This document shows, in pieces, positions 30,361 through 38,770 of a DNA stretch of 60,024 bases. The notes under the pieces were generated by a model, which was given only the letters and a program-made list of their open reading frames with translations, made no database searches and was not told where the DNA came from. Position numbers and translations under genes: made by a program. The DNA lies in assembly GCA_945906935.1 (NCBI GenBank), contig CAMDSO010000009.1, positions 1 to 60,024 on the forward strand, read 5' to 3'. Position 1 is the stretch's first letter; each line of letters starts with the position of its first letter. The DNA is from Bordetella parapertussis (GTDB lineage Bacteria > Pseudomonadota > Gammaproteobacteria > Burkholderiales > SG8-41).

Positions 30361-30451
30361 CCGATAGCGGCCACGCCCGGTGACCTTCACGGTCACGCGG
30401 GCTGGCGAGACGCTGCTGAACCCGGCCCGTAACGGCCCGCCCGGCTATCGG
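30361..30451. other. Branched inverted-repeat structure behind gcdH
   Basis: An outer 8-bp helix pairs CCGATAGC (30361-30368) with GCTATCGG (30444-30451). Inside it is a 15-bp hairpin with two single-base bulges (30370-30385 with 30391-30406, loop TTCAC). The remaining inner part (30407-30443) is GC-rich and can form a weak further helix. There is no T-run after it on the plus strand, so it is not a simple intrinsic terminator. It may be a structured RNA, a 3' stabilising fold of gcdH mRNA, or a copy of a repeated palindromic element. Confidence 0.6.
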
Positions 30452-30582
30452 ATCAATTGTTAAGAAGCACCGCCAAGCCCTTATCGCGCAACCCTTTGAT
30501 GCGTCGCAACAATAAAGCCGCTATAATCTCGCACGGTTACGCATTATTCAACCATAACTATTTGATAGTTCTATATTTGCAA

Positions 30583-30599
30583 CTGGCATGGCGTTTGCC
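30583..30599 (+). promoter_or_regulatory. Sigma-54 (RpoN) promoter
   Basis: CTGGCATGGCGTTTGCC matches the -24/-12 consensus YTGGCACGRNNNTTGCW at nearly every defined base, with exactly 10 bp between the GG and GC dinucleotides. Transcription would begin near 30610, about 27 nt before the start codon of the 69-residue protein. An activator (enhancer-binding protein) site would lie upstream in 30452-30582; I did not recognise one. Confidence 0.75.
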
Positions 30600-30636
30600 T
30601 TTGCCCTGCAACAACAACCGCCAAAAAGGATTCAAT

Positions 30637-30846
30637 ATGCCTGTCGAGACGCTGCATGAAGGAATTTCAGTCGATTTTGCCGATGTGCTGTTAATCATTA
30701 ATATTTTTGCCATCAGTCTGTTGCTAGGCATACTTTATATCGATGAAATCGTGGCTACCGCCAAACGGGCGACGCGCCTGATGAACCCGCACAACCTCTA
30801 CCAGCGTCTGCGTTTCTGGCGTACCGCGGCACGCACGCCGCACTAA
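30637..30846 (+). CDS. 69-residue membrane protein under a sigma-54 promoter
   Basis: Not recognised. The ATG at 30637 follows an AAAAAGGA ribosome site with good spacing. The product MPVETLHEG... has one clear membrane segment (about residues 17-36, ADVLLIINIFAISLLLGILY) followed by a basic C-terminal tail rich in Arg, Lys and His (KRATRLMNPHNLYQRLRFW), which by the positive-inside rule stays in the cytoplasm. It ends 5 bp before the convergent glpK stop codon. Its RpoN-type promoter suggests a role in stress, nitrogen or envelope response; that is inference. Confidence 0.75.
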   Translation: MPVETLHEGISVDFADVLLIINIFAISLLLGILYIDEIVATAKRATRLMNPHNLYQRLRFWRTAARTPH

Positions 30847-30851
30847 ATCTT

Positions 30852-32348
30852 CTATTCCCCGGGCGGCGCCCAGTCGGCTGCACGGGCAAGCGCACGCCGC
30901 CACTGCCGCAGCAAACGTTGCGCCTCCTCCCGCGCCATGGCGGGCTCAAAAATACGCTCAGACTGCCACTGCGCATCAATTTCCAACGTATCGCGCCAAT
31001 AACCAACACCCAATCCGGCCAGATACGCCGCCCCCAGGGCAGTCGTTTCGATAACCTTCGGTCGCACCACCGGCACTCCCAGAAGATTTGCCTGGAACTG
31101 CATCAACAGATCATTCTGCGTGGCCGCACCGTCCACCCGCAATTCACTCAGGCGTATGCCTGCATCGGCCTGCATCGCCTCGAGCACATCGGCCACCTGA
31201 TAAGCAATGCTTTCCAGCGTGGCACGCGCAATATGGCCGGCGTTACTGCCGCGCGTCAGCCCGCTGATACTGCCACGCGCATAAGGGTCCCAGTGCGGCG
31301 CCCCCAACCCTGTAAATGCGGGCACCAGATAAACGCCACCATTGTCCGGCACCGTCGCTGCCAGCGCCTCAACCTCCGCCGAGGTTTTGATCATGCCCAG
31401 CCCGTCACGCAACCACTGCACGGCAGCCCCCGCGACGAATACGCTGCCCTCGAGCGCAAACTCATCCGTAGCGCCCATGCGCCAGGCCGTCGTGGTGAGC
31501 AACTTGTGACGTGAAGTAACCGCACTGCCGCCGGTATGCATCAGCATGAAGCAACCCGTGCCGTAGGTATTTTTGACCATGCCGGGCGTGCAACAGCGCT
31601 GCCCAAACAGCGCCGCCTGCTGGTCTCCGGCGATACCGGCAATCGGCACCACAGCATTGAAAACCTGAGGCGAGGTTTCAGCGGCAACGCCGCTGGAGGC
31701 GACAATCCGTGGCAGCACCGCCCGCGGAATCTTCAACAGCGCCAGCAACTCATCATCCCAATCGCCGCGATGAATATTGAATAACAGTGTGCGTGCAGCG
31801 TTGCTCGCATCGGTGACATGTGCGGCACCACCCGACAGCTTCCAGATCAGCCAGCTGTCAACGGTGCCAAAGGCCAGCCGTCCCGCCTCGGCGGCGGCGC
31901 GCGCACCGTTGACCTGTTCGAGCATCCACGCCAGTTTGGTGCCGGAGAAATAGGCATCGAGCACCAGCCCGGTGCGCTCGCCAAAAAACGCTGCGCGCCC
32001 GTCTGCTTTGAGCGCATCGCAGGCCGCGGCAGTGCGACGATCCTGCCAAACAATCGCATTGCAGACCGGTTCACCGGTGACGCGATCCCACAAGACCGTG
32101 GTCTCGCGCTGATTGGTAACGCCGATGGCGGCGATCTGGTGCGCAGCGATACCGGCGCGCGCGATGGCCTCCGCCGCAACACCGGATTGCGTCGCCCAAA
32201 TTTCATTGGCGTCGTGCTCGACCCAGCCCGGTTGCGGAAAAATCTGGCCGAATTCCTTTTGTGCCATGGCACGCACGGCACCGGCCCGATCGAAAACAAG
32301 CGCGCGCGAGCTGGTCGTGCCCTGATCGAGCGCCAGTATGTAACTCAT
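30852..32348 (-). CDS. glpK: Glycerol kinase
   Basis: It phosphorylates glycerol to sn-glycerol 3-phosphate with ATP. The 498 residues match the family. Present are the N-terminal phosphate motif [37 protein letters not shown], the [15 protein letters not shown] region and [17 protein letters not shown] near the hinge. The start ATG (32346-32348) overlaps the stop codon of the phosphodiesterase gene by four bases (ATGA), so translation is coupled. With that enzyme it forms a short phospholipid-headgroup or glycerol-use operon; no glpF or glpD is nearby. Confidence 0.97.
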   Translation of the reverse strand: MSYILALDQGTTSSRALVFDRAGAVRAMAQKEFGQIFPQPGWVEHDANEIWATQSGVAAEAIARAGIAAHQIAAIGVTNQRETTVLWDRVTGEPVCNAIVWQDRRTAAACDALKADGRAAFFGERTGLVLDAYFSGTKLAWMLEQVNGARAAAEAGRLAFGTVDSWLIWKLSGGAAHVTDASNAARTLLFNIHRGDWDDELLALLKIPRAVLPRIVASSGVAAETSPQVFNAVVPIAGIAGDQQAALFGQRCCTPGMVKNTYGTGCFMLMHTGGSAVTSRHKLLTTTAWRMGATDEFALEGSVFVAGAAVQWLRDGLGMIKTSAEVEALAATVPDNGGVYLVPAFTGLGAPHWDPYARGSISGLTRGSNAGHIARATLESIAYQVADVLEAMQADAGIRLSELRVDGAATQNDLLMQFQANLLGVPVVRPKVIETTALGAAYLAGLGVGYWRDTLEIDAQWQSERIFEPAMAREEAQRLLRQWRRALARAADWAPPGE

Positions 32349-33004
32349 AACCCTACCCCTGCCCGTTGCGGATAATCCGTGATCAACCCGCTCAAACCCA
32401 AGCGACCGCAATGGGCATGCTCCTCTGTGGTCTGCGCCCCATAGGCATAATTTTTCCAGCCTAGTGCCGTCACAGCCGCCACCACGCCGGCGTCGAGGAT
32501 GCCGTAATCCCACACGATGCCCTGAATACGGGGCCACTCGGCACACGCAGCAATCATGGGGGCGACGTCAAGCGGTCGTACCGCCATCAACAAAGCACAA
32601 TCGACCTCCAGTTCGGCGGCGCATTGCGCCACCACATCATGACGAAATGAACTCACCAGGATGCGGCGCGACTGCTGAAACTGTCTGATCACCGTGGCAG
32701 CTGCCGGCCACGCCTCCGCCTGCTTGATTTCCAGATTCCAGAGTAACGAAGGCATGGCGTCGAGTATCTCAATAAGCAGCGGCACCGCGTGACCACAATC
32801 CGCCTCGATTTCGCGATGCGTGAGTGACGAAACGACCCGCCCGGCCGGTGTCACGCGGTCATGCAGGATCACCGCCTTGCCATCGGCGCTTAAACGCACA
32901 TCGGTCTCGATGCCATCAACGCCCAGACGCTGTGCCGCCTCAAAAGCGGCCAGCGTATTCTCGCGCGCCAGCGCGTGATATCCACGATGAGCCAGAACCT
33001 TCAT
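32345..33004 (-). CDS. ugpQ: Glycerophosphodiester phosphodiesterase (UgpQ-like)
   Basis: It splits glycerophosphodiesters into sn-glycerol 3-phosphate and an alcohol. The 219-residue protein has no signal peptide, so it is the cytoplasmic UgpQ type. The catalytic set is His6-Arg7 (LAHRGYH), Glu33 and Asp35 ([12 protein letters not shown]) and His48 (ILHDRVT), with [10 protein letters not shown] between. I use the ATG at 33002-33004 with a GGGGA ribosome site; the frame extends 21 codons upstream. Overlap with glpK by four bases supports joint production of glycerol-3-phosphate. Confidence 0.93.
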   Translation of the reverse strand: MKVLAHRGYHALARENTLAAFEAAQRLGVDGIETDVRLSADGKAVILHDRVTPAGRVVSSLTHREIEADCGHAVPLLIEILDAMPSLLWNLEIKQAEAWPAAATVIRQFQQSRRILVSSFRHDVVAQCAAELEVDCALLMAVRPLDVAPMIAACAEWPRIQGIVWDYGILDAGVVAAVTALGWKNYAYGAQTTEEHAHCGRLGLSGLITDYPQRAGVGL

Positions 33005-33210
33005 AACATCCCCGCGCAAAACGCCGCCCGGCGCAAAAAACATCGGCACGACAAACGGCGCCGCCAAATCTTCATTTTTGTTTTCAAACGAGCCCCCAAT
33101 ATTTGAACAGAAGCGTGTGTTTTATAAGCTTTTTCTTTCACCCCGAATATTGTATTATCCGGCAGAAGAACAGCTACGCACCTGGCACCACTCGTCGAAC
33201 AGGAGACACC

Positions 33211-33351
33211 ATGGCTTTTTACAGTTTTTACGCAATTGCAATCGTGGTTTTGGTCCTGCACTTCACCGGCTTTCTGCGTCGCAATCGACTTGAGTGGCTC
33301 GTTTTGGTGCTCGCCGCGGCGACCTTTCCCGCCGTTATCTTTCTGAAATAA
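33211..33351 (+). CDS. 46-residue membrane protein
   Basis: Not recognised. A clear AGGAGACACC ribosome site precedes the ATG at 33211. The product MAFYSFYAIAI... has two hydrophobic segments (about 4-18 and 28-44) joined by a short basic turn RRNRLEW, consistent with a hairpin in the inner membrane. A -10-like TATTAT lies near 33150 with a poor -35. A strong terminator follows directly, so this is a complete short single-gene transcript, which supports it being a real gene. Confidence 0.7.
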   Translation: MAFYSFYAIAIVVLVLHFTGFLRRNRLEWLVLVLAAATFPAVIFLK

Positions 33352-33355
33352 GCTT

Positions 33356-33384
33356 CGCGCGCCAACGTCGGCGCGTGTTTTTTT
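33356..33384 (+). terminator. Rho-independent terminator after the 46-residue gene
   Basis: Stem CGCGCC / GGCGCG (33358-33363 with 33370-33375), extended by a C-G and a G-T pair, loop AACGTC, then seven T at 33378-33384. It begins 5 bp after the stop codon. Confidence 0.9.
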
Positions 33385-33457
33385 GCAACGCAGGCGGGAC
33401 ACCGCGCATCACCCCGCCACGTCAACGCCGCAGCGCATCGGCGTCCCCCAATCATCG

Positions 33458-33495
33458 TTGACATGTCACGGGCCTGCTCATAGTATCGCAGGCCC
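33458..33495 (+). promoter_or_regulatory. Sigma-70 promoter with overlapping operator-like inverted repeat, upstream of gntR-type gene
   Basis: A perfect -35 TTGACA (33458-33463), a 17-bp spacer and a -10 TAGTAT (33481-33486) predict a start near 33493, 18 nt before the GTG start codon. A perfect 8-bp inverted repeat GGGCCTGC / GCAGGCCC (33470-33477 and 33488-33495, 10-bp gap) straddles the -10. A dimeric regulator bound there would block RNA polymerase, so it is a good candidate for autoregulation of the whole downstream cluster. Confidence 0.75.
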
Positions 33496-33510
33496 TAACG
33501 GACGAACCCC

Positions 33511-34227
33511 GTGGCCATACTGCCCTCTGAAAGCCACAGCAGCGCGAGCGCGCCCATTCCGCTGCTGACCGACCGCGCCTACGAACGCATCAAGCACGAT
33601 GTGATCACCTGCGTGTTCGCGCCCGGCGCTGAAATTTCCGAGCCCCAACTCTGCCTGCACTACCGGTTAGGCAGCGCGCCGGTGCGCATGGCGCTGCTCC
33701 GCCTCGCGCATGACGGCCTGGTGCGGGCGATTCCGCGCCGTGGCTACCGTATCAGTGCGGTGACATTAAAAGATATTCAGGATATTTTCGAACTACGCCT
33801 GATGCTCGAACCGGTTGCTGCACGCATGGCGGCCGGAAAAATCGATAGCCGACGCGCCCGCGCCCTCGAAGTGGCGACCAACACGAGCTACCAACCCGAC
33901 AGTGCCGAGAGCATTGCCGACTTTCTGGAGGCCAACAAAGCCTTCCATCTCGCCATCGTTGAAACCACCGGCAACGTCCGGCTGTCGGCCATGATCGGAC
34001 AGTTACACGACCAAATGACCCGCCTGCTGCATCTCGGCCTCGGCCTGCGCAACCGCTCGCGTGAAATGCAAATGGAACAACGCGCCCTGCTCAAGGCACT
34101 GGTGCGCGGCCACGGCGACAGCGCCGAACAACTCGCCCGCGAACACATCGAAGCCGCACGCAGCATGGTGCTGTCGGCGGTCATGTCCAGCCGCGGCATC
34201 ATGAATCTCGCTCTTGGCGGCGCATAA
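33511..34227 (+). CDS. GntR-family regulator (FCD class)
   Basis: Likely repressor of the catabolic cluster that follows. The 238-residue product begins at a GTG. The N-terminal winged helix (about 15-85: RAYERIKHDVITCVFAPGAEISE, LGSAPVRMALLRLAHDGLVRAIPRRGYRIS) is of the GntR type. The C-terminal all-helical FCD domain (about 95-225) has DIFELRLMLEPVAARMA, with His residues (FHLAIVETTGN, HLGLGLR, REHIEAA) that usually bind metal and ligand. It is co-directional with, and 31 bp upstream of, the MDR gene. The ligand is presumably an intermediate of the pathway. Confidence 0.93.
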   Translation: MAILPSESHSSASAPIPLLTDRAYERIKHDVITCVFAPGAEISEPQLCLHYRLGSAPVRMALLRLAHDGLVRAIPRRGYRISAVTLKDIQDIFELRLMLEPVAARMAAGKIDSRRARALEVATNTSYQPDSAESIADFLEANKAFHLAIVETTGNVRLSAMIGQLHDQMTRLLHLGLGLRNRSREMQMEQRALLKALVRGHGDSAEQLAREHIEAARSMVLSAVMSSRGIMNLALGGA

Positions 34228-34258
34228 ACCGCTTACGAATCATCCAACGGAGAACACC

Positions 34259-35263
34259 ATGAAGGCAGTCGTATTAAAGCAGCACGGCAGCATCGACGAT
34301 CTCGAATACGTGACCGATTTTCCCGATCCCGTCATCAAGGAAGGCCACGTGGTCATCCGCGTCGGCGCCACCTCCTTCAACTATCACGATGTGTTTACGG
34401 TGCGCGGCATGCCGGGCATCAAAGTGCCGATGCCGATGATCATCGGCCTTGATATCGCCGGTGAAATTTTGGAAATCGGCGCCGGCGTCAACGGCTGGGC
34501 GGTCGGCGACCGTGTGCTGGTCAATCCGCTCAACCCGAAGATCGGCCTGATGGGCGAGATGATGCACGGCGGTCTGGCCGAGAAATGTCTGGTCTCCGCC
34601 GGCCAGCTGATCCGCATGCCCGCCAACGTCAGCTATGAGCAGGCGGCCTCGCTGCCGGTCGCCTACGGTACGGCGCACCGCATGATGATCACCCACAACA
34701 CCATCAAGGCCGGCGACAAGGTTCTGGTGCTCGGTGCCAGCGGCGGCGTCGGCACCGGCTGTGTGCTGCTCGCCAAGATGCTGGGCGCTGAAGTCATCGC
34801 CTGCGCCAGCAGCGCCGACAAGATCCAGCGCCTGAAAGACCTCGGTGCCGATCACGTCGTCAACTACAAAGAAACTGATTTCTCGAAATGGGCGATCGAA
34901 AAATTCGGCAAGCCGCAGCGCCGTAATTACGAGGGTGGCGTTGATGTTGTCATCAACTTCACCGGCGGCGACACCTGGCTGCCGTCACTCAAATGCGTCA
35001 AACGCGGCGGCAAGATTCTGGTCTGCGGCGCCACCGCCGGCTTCGATCCGAAAGAAGACCTGCGCTACGTCTGGAGCTTTGAAATCCAGATCATCGGCTC
35101 GAACAGCTTCTATGATGAAAATCTCAAGGCGCTGATGGATCTGATCCAAGAAGGCAAAATCAAACCAGTCATCGACGAAGTGCTGCCGCTGCAAAAAGCT
35201 GCCGAGGGTTTGAAGCTGATCGAAAACCGCGAGGTGTTTGGCAAGGTGGTGATTTGCCCCTGA
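34259..35263 (+). CDS. MDR-superfamily NAD(P)-dependent reductase/dehydrogenase
   Basis: The 334-residue medium-chain dehydrogenase starts at MKAVVLKQHG behind a GGAGAA site. GroES-like half about 1-130, Rossmann half about 130-270 with LGASGGVGTG at 158-167. The cysteines of the structural zinc lobe and the catalytic zinc ligand pattern of alcohol dehydrogenases are not evident, so it is closer to zinc-independent quinone or enoyl reductases. It is the first enzyme gene after the GntR regulator, and its end overlaps the ligase start by 10 bp. A role in reducing an enoyl or quinone intermediate is inference. Confidence 0.9.
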   Translation: MKAVVLKQHGSIDDLEYVTDFPDPVIKEGHVVIRVGATSFNYHDVFTVRGMPGIKVPMPMIIGLDIAGEILEIGAGVNGWAVGDRVLVNPLNPKIGLMGEMMHGGLAEKCLVSAGQLIRMPANVSYEQAASLPVAYGTAHRMMITHNTIKAGDKVLVLGASGGVGTGCVLLAKMLGAEVIACASSADKIQRLKDLGADHVVNYKETDFSKWAIEKFGKPQRRNYEGGVDVVINFTGGDTWLPSLKCVKRGGKILVCGATAGFDPKEDLRYVWSFEIQIIGSNSFYDENLKALMDLIQEGKIKPVIDEVLPLQKAAEGLKLIENREVFGKVVICP

Positions 35264-36813
35264 CCACGCATGAAGCGGCCGGTGGCATTGCCGAACCGGC
35301 CGCGCACGGACATCCCGGCAATCTGGGTCTCTTGTTCGCCGCGCACGCGCAGTCCGCGCGCACGGCGATCATTGATCTGCATGATGCGGCGAAACCCCGC
35401 AAGGTCAGCTTTGGCGAGCTCGACGGCCTCTGCAACGCCGTTGCGCGCGGGCTCGTGCGCGCCGGCCTTGCCGCCGGCGATCGCGTGGCGGTGCTCTCGC
35501 TCAATCGCATCGAGTTCGTCGCCACCGTGCTGGGCAGCATGCGCGCCGGCGTCGTGCCCGTGCCGGTCAATATCAAACTGCCCGCCGACGCCGTCGACTA
35601 CATCGTCAAGGATGCCGGCGCGAAACTGATCTTCACCGAAACCGCGCTACGCCGGCTCTGTCCGCCGGATTGCACGGTCGTTGAATATGGCAGCAGCAGC
35701 GGCTTCGATGCTTTTATCGATCATGGCGACTTCACTGCGATTGAACCGGCAGCCGATACGGTGGCGATCCAGCCCTATACCTCAGGTTCGACTGGTCGCC
35801 CTAAAGGCGTGCTGCTCACACACTTCGGTCAGAACTGGAGCCGCCTGGTGCTGGCGTGGTCACGCAAGACCACTACGCAAGACGTCATCCTGGTGGCGGC
35901 ACCGCTGTATCACAAGAATGCCCTCAATGCGATCAAGCAGGGCCTGACTGCGGGCGCGACGCTGCCGCTGCTGCCGCAATTTAATGTCGAGCGTTATATT
36001 GATGCCATCAGCCGCTATCGCTGCACCGTGATTTCCGGCGTACCGACCATGACCTCGATGGTACTGGCGCGCAAAGATCTGCTCGCCAAAACCGATGTCA
36101 GCTCGGTGCACACGGTGATGATGGGGTCGGCACCCGCATCGCTACAAATCCTGCGCGATCTGAAACAGGATTTCCCGAACGCGGAGGCGCTGGTCGTCTA
36201 CGGCGTGACCGAAGGCGGCCCGGTACCGCTGGGTCCGCATCCTGAAGGCAAGCCACGGCCACCCGGATCGATCGGCGTGCCCTATCGCGGCACCGAGGCA
36301 AAATTGATCGGTGGCGCGACGCCCGACGAAGGCGAACTCATTCTGAAAAACCCCGGCATTCTGCTGGGCTATCACAATCTGCCGGACGAAACCGCCAAAC
36401 GTATCCGCGACGGCTGGTATCACAGCAGCGACATCTGCCGCCGCGATGCCGAGGGCTTTTACTGGTTCGTCGGCCGCACCGATGACATGTTCGTCTGCGG
36501 CGGCGAAAATATTTTCCCGATCGAGATCGTCTCGCTGCTCGAACGTCACCCCGCAGTTCATCAGGCGGTGGCGTTACCGTTTGCGCATACACTCAAAGGC
36601 CAGGTGCCCTACGCCTTCGTGGTACTGCGTCCGGGCATGCAGAGCAGTGAAGAAGAACTAAAATCCTATGCCCTCGAACACGGTCCCGCCTATCAGCATC
36701 CGCGCCGCGTATTTTTTCTCGAACGCATGCCACTGGCCGGCACCAATAAAATCGACCAAGCCGCCTTGCGGCAAATCGCCGCTGCAACGCCCTCTCCTCA
36801 ACACGCCCAATAA
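35254..36813 (+). CDS. Acyl-CoA ligase (AMP-forming)
   Basis: The 519-residue adenylate-forming enzyme activates a carboxylic acid to its CoA thioester. The ATP loop is YTSGSTGRPKG (175-185), followed by YGVTEGG, the hinge region GWYHSSDICRRDAEGFYWFVGRTDDMF and, near the end, the catalytic lysine in GTNKID. The predicted start is a TTG overlapping the upstream stop by 10 bp; CTG or a later start is possible. The acyl-binding region does not let me name the substrate; aromatic or short-branched acids fit the surrounding UbiX/UbiD genes. Confidence 0.93.
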   Translation: MPLTTHEAAGGIAEPAAHGHPGNLGLLFAAHAQSARTAIIDLHDAAKPRKVSFGELDGLCNAVARGLVRAGLAAGDRVAVLSLNRIEFVATVLGSMRAGVVPVPVNIKLPADAVDYIVKDAGAKLIFTETALRRLCPPDCTVVEYGSSSGFDAFIDHGDFTAIEPAADTVAIQPYTSGSTGRPKGVLLTHFGQNWSRLVLAWSRKTTTQDVILVAAPLYHKNALNAIKQGLTAGATLPLLPQFNVERYIDAISRYRCTVISGVPTMTSMVLARKDLLAKTDVSSVHTVMMGSAPASLQILRDLKQDFPNAEALVVYGVTEGGPVPLGPHPEGKPRPPGSIGVPYRGTEAKLIGGATPDEGELILKNPGILLGYHNLPDETAKRIRDGWYHSSDICRRDAEGFYWFVGRTDDMFVCGGENIFPIEIVSLLERHPAVHQAVALPFAHTLKGQVPYAFVVLRPGMQSSEEELKSYALEHGPAYQHPRRVFFLERMPLAGTNKIDQAALRQIAAATPSPQHAQ

Positions 36814-36825
36814 CCGGAGCCTCCC

Positions 36826-37248
36826 ATGAGCGAAAATATCGCCAGCATCGAAACCCTGCAAAAACTGATTACCCGCGGCCCCTTCAATCAGTGGCTGAAT
36901 CTCACCGTCTTGAAAGCCGACGCCGAAGGTATCGAAATCAAGGCGGGCTGGCGCGAAGAGTGGGTGGTCAACCCCGATCGCCGCTATACCCACGGCGGCA
37001 TCCTTGCGGCGATTGTTGATGTCGCCGCCGACTACGCGCTGGCCGCACAACTCGGCCGTCCAGTGCCGACCATCGATATCCGTGTCGATTATCACAAAGC
37101 CGCCATGCCGGGCGACCTCACCGCCAAGGCGCACGTGGTCAGAAGCGGCAGCCAGTACTCGACCGCCGAAGCCTATATCTACGACAAGGACGGCGCACTC
37201 GTCGCCAGCGGCCGCGGCACTTACTTCACCGCGCCGCCCAAAGCCTGA
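36826..37248 (+). CDS. PaaI-type hotdog thioesterase
   Basis: The 140-residue hotdog-fold protein hydrolyses acyl-CoA thioesters. The motif THGGILAAIVDVAADYAL (about 55-72) carries the His-Gly-Gly and the acidic residue D65 of the PaaI class; a second beta segment RVDYHKAAMPGDLTAKAHV follows. It lies 12 bp behind the ligase, so it may release stalled CoA esters made by it. Substrate unknown. Confidence 0.92.
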   Translation: MSENIASIETLQKLITRGPFNQWLNLTVLKADAEGIEIKAGWREEWVVNPDRRYTHGGILAAIVDVAADYALAAQLGRPVPTIDIRVDYHKAAMPGDLTAKAHVVRSGSQYSTAEAYIYDKDGALVASGRGTYFTAPPKA

Positions 37249-37273
37249 TCCCGCCACCCGCCCAAAGAGCTCT

Positions 37274-38074
37274 ATGAGTGACCCCGTCATCACCGCCGCG
37301 CGCGCATCCGCCGTACGCATCGACTTGATCGTCAAGCGCAGCACGCTGTTGCTGGTGCTGCTTGGCATCTGGTGGCTGCTGTCGCTGCGCTATCCGCATT
37401 ACGTGCTGCCGGGGCCCATGCGCGTTTGGAATGCGCTGTCACTGATCGTCGACAATGGCGATCTGTGGCGCAATCTCGCCGTCACCCTCAAACGCGTCTG
37501 CATCGGCTTCAGCCTGGCCGCCATCATCAGTGTGCCGCTGGGCATCATGCTCGGTGCGATCCGCCCCTTGGGCGAATTTTTCGAACCGGTGCTGCCGGTG
37601 TTGAACACGGTGTCGTCGGCGATCTGGGCGATCTTCGGCATCATCTGGTTCAGCATCTCGGAGGCGTCCATCATCTTCGTCGTCTTCATGACGGCGATGC
37701 CGCTCATCATCACCAACGTCTGGCAGGGTACGCGTGCGGTCAACGCCGATTTCATCGAACTCGCGCACACGCTGCGCATGCCCGGTTGGAAAGTCATGCG
37801 CAAGATTTATCTGCCGACGGTGATGCCCTATTTTTTCTCGGGCGCGCGACTGGCCTTCGGCTTCGGCTGGCGCGTCAGCCTCGTCGCCGAGACTATCGGC
37901 GCCTCGAGCGGCGTCGGCTACCGCCTGCGGCAAGCCGCCGATTTAATACAAACCGATCAGGTCTTCGCCTGGACCATCACCATGATCGCGATGATGGTGG
38001 CGCTGGAATCCGGCGTCCTGAAGCCGCTGGAAAACCATTTGTTCCGCTGGAAAAAAGAAGCCGAGACCCCTTAG
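37274..38074 (+). CDS. ABC importer permease (SsuC/TauC/NrtB class)
   Basis: The 266-residue inner-membrane protein has six predicted helices and the EAA loop EYAH-like ELAHTLRMPGWKVMRKIYLPTVMPY (about 165-190), typical of nitrate/sulfonate/taurine-class importers. The ATG at 37274 (MSDPVITAARA) follows an AAAGAG site. It is 25 bp behind the thioesterase gene. Its ATPase and binding protein lie further on (40382 and 41234), separated from it by ubiX and ubiD homologues. Substrates of this class include sulfonates, nitrate, pyrimidine precursors and aromatic acids. Confidence 0.93.
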   Translation: MSDPVITAARASAVRIDLIVKRSTLLLVLLGIWWLLSLRYPHYVLPGPMRVWNALSLIVDNGDLWRNLAVTLKRVCIGFSLAAIISVPLGIMLGAIRPLGEFFEPVLPVLNTVSSAIWAIFGIIWFSISEASIIFVVFMTAMPLIITNVWQGTRAVNADFIELAHTLRMPGWKVMRKIYLPTVMPYFFSGARLAFGFGWRVSLVAETIGASSGVGYRLRQAADLIQTDQVFAWTITMIAMMVALESGVLKPLENHLFRWKKEAETP

Positions 38075-38161
38075 ACCATTTGCGTATCCGCCGCGGCGGA
38101 GCCGGCCATCCCCTCCCCAAGAGAGGTCGCTGGCGCAAGGAAAAACACTGGAGAACATGCC

Positions 38162-38770
38162 ATGAAAAAACGCCTGATCGTTGCCATTACCGGCGCCACC
38201 GGCGCTGTCTACGGCCTCGGCATACTCAAACAGTTGCGCGAGCTCGGCGGCTGGGAGTCGCATCTTATTTTGTCAGAGGCGGGCGTGCTCAACGCCTATC
38301 AGGAACTCGGCCTCAAACGGCGCGACATTGAAGCGTTGGCCGACGTCGTCTACAACCCGCGCGATATCGGCGCGACGATCGCCAGCGGCTCGTTCCTCAC
38401 GCAGGGCATGGTGATCGCACCGTGCTCGATGAAAACCCTCTCGGCGGTGGCCAATGCCTACTCCGACAATCTGGTGGCGCGCGCTGCCGACGTGATTTTG
38501 AAAGAACGCCGCCGTCTGGTGCTGATCACGCGCGAAGCGCCGCTCAACCTCGCGCACCTGCGCAATATGGTGTCGGTCACGGAAATGGGTGGCATCATCT
38601 TCCCGCCGGTGCCGGCGTTCTACAGCAAGGTCAAAGACATCAACGGCATGGTCAATCACACGGTCGGCCGCATCCTCGATTTGTTCGACGTGCAACATGA
38701 CAACATCGCGCGCTGGGAGGGCCTGACGCCCGCCAAAAGCGCGAAACCCAGCAAAGGTACAGCCTCATGA
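38162..38770 (+). CDS. UbiX-type flavin prenyltransferase
   Basis: The 202-residue protein prenylates FMN to make prFMN, the cofactor of UbiD decarboxylases. The nucleotide-binding GATG is at 11-14, SEAG at 38-41, IAPCSMKTLSAVANAYSDNL in the prenyl-phosphate site, and the arginine/glutamate region KERRRLVLITREAPLN. It overlaps the UbiD-type gene by four bases (ATGA), so the two are translationally coupled. This dedicated copy next to a UbiD homologue suggests a catabolic rather than ubiquinone role. Confidence 0.93.
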   Translation: MKKRLIVAITGATGAVYGLGILKQLRELGGWESHLILSEAGVLNAYQELGLKRRDIEALADVVYNPRDIGATIASGSFLTQGMVIAPCSMKTLSAVANAYSDNLVARAADVILKERRRLVLITREAPLNLAHLRNMVSVTEMGGIIFPPVPAFYSKVKDINGMVNHTVGRILDLFDVQHDNIARWEGLTPAKSAKPSKGTAS

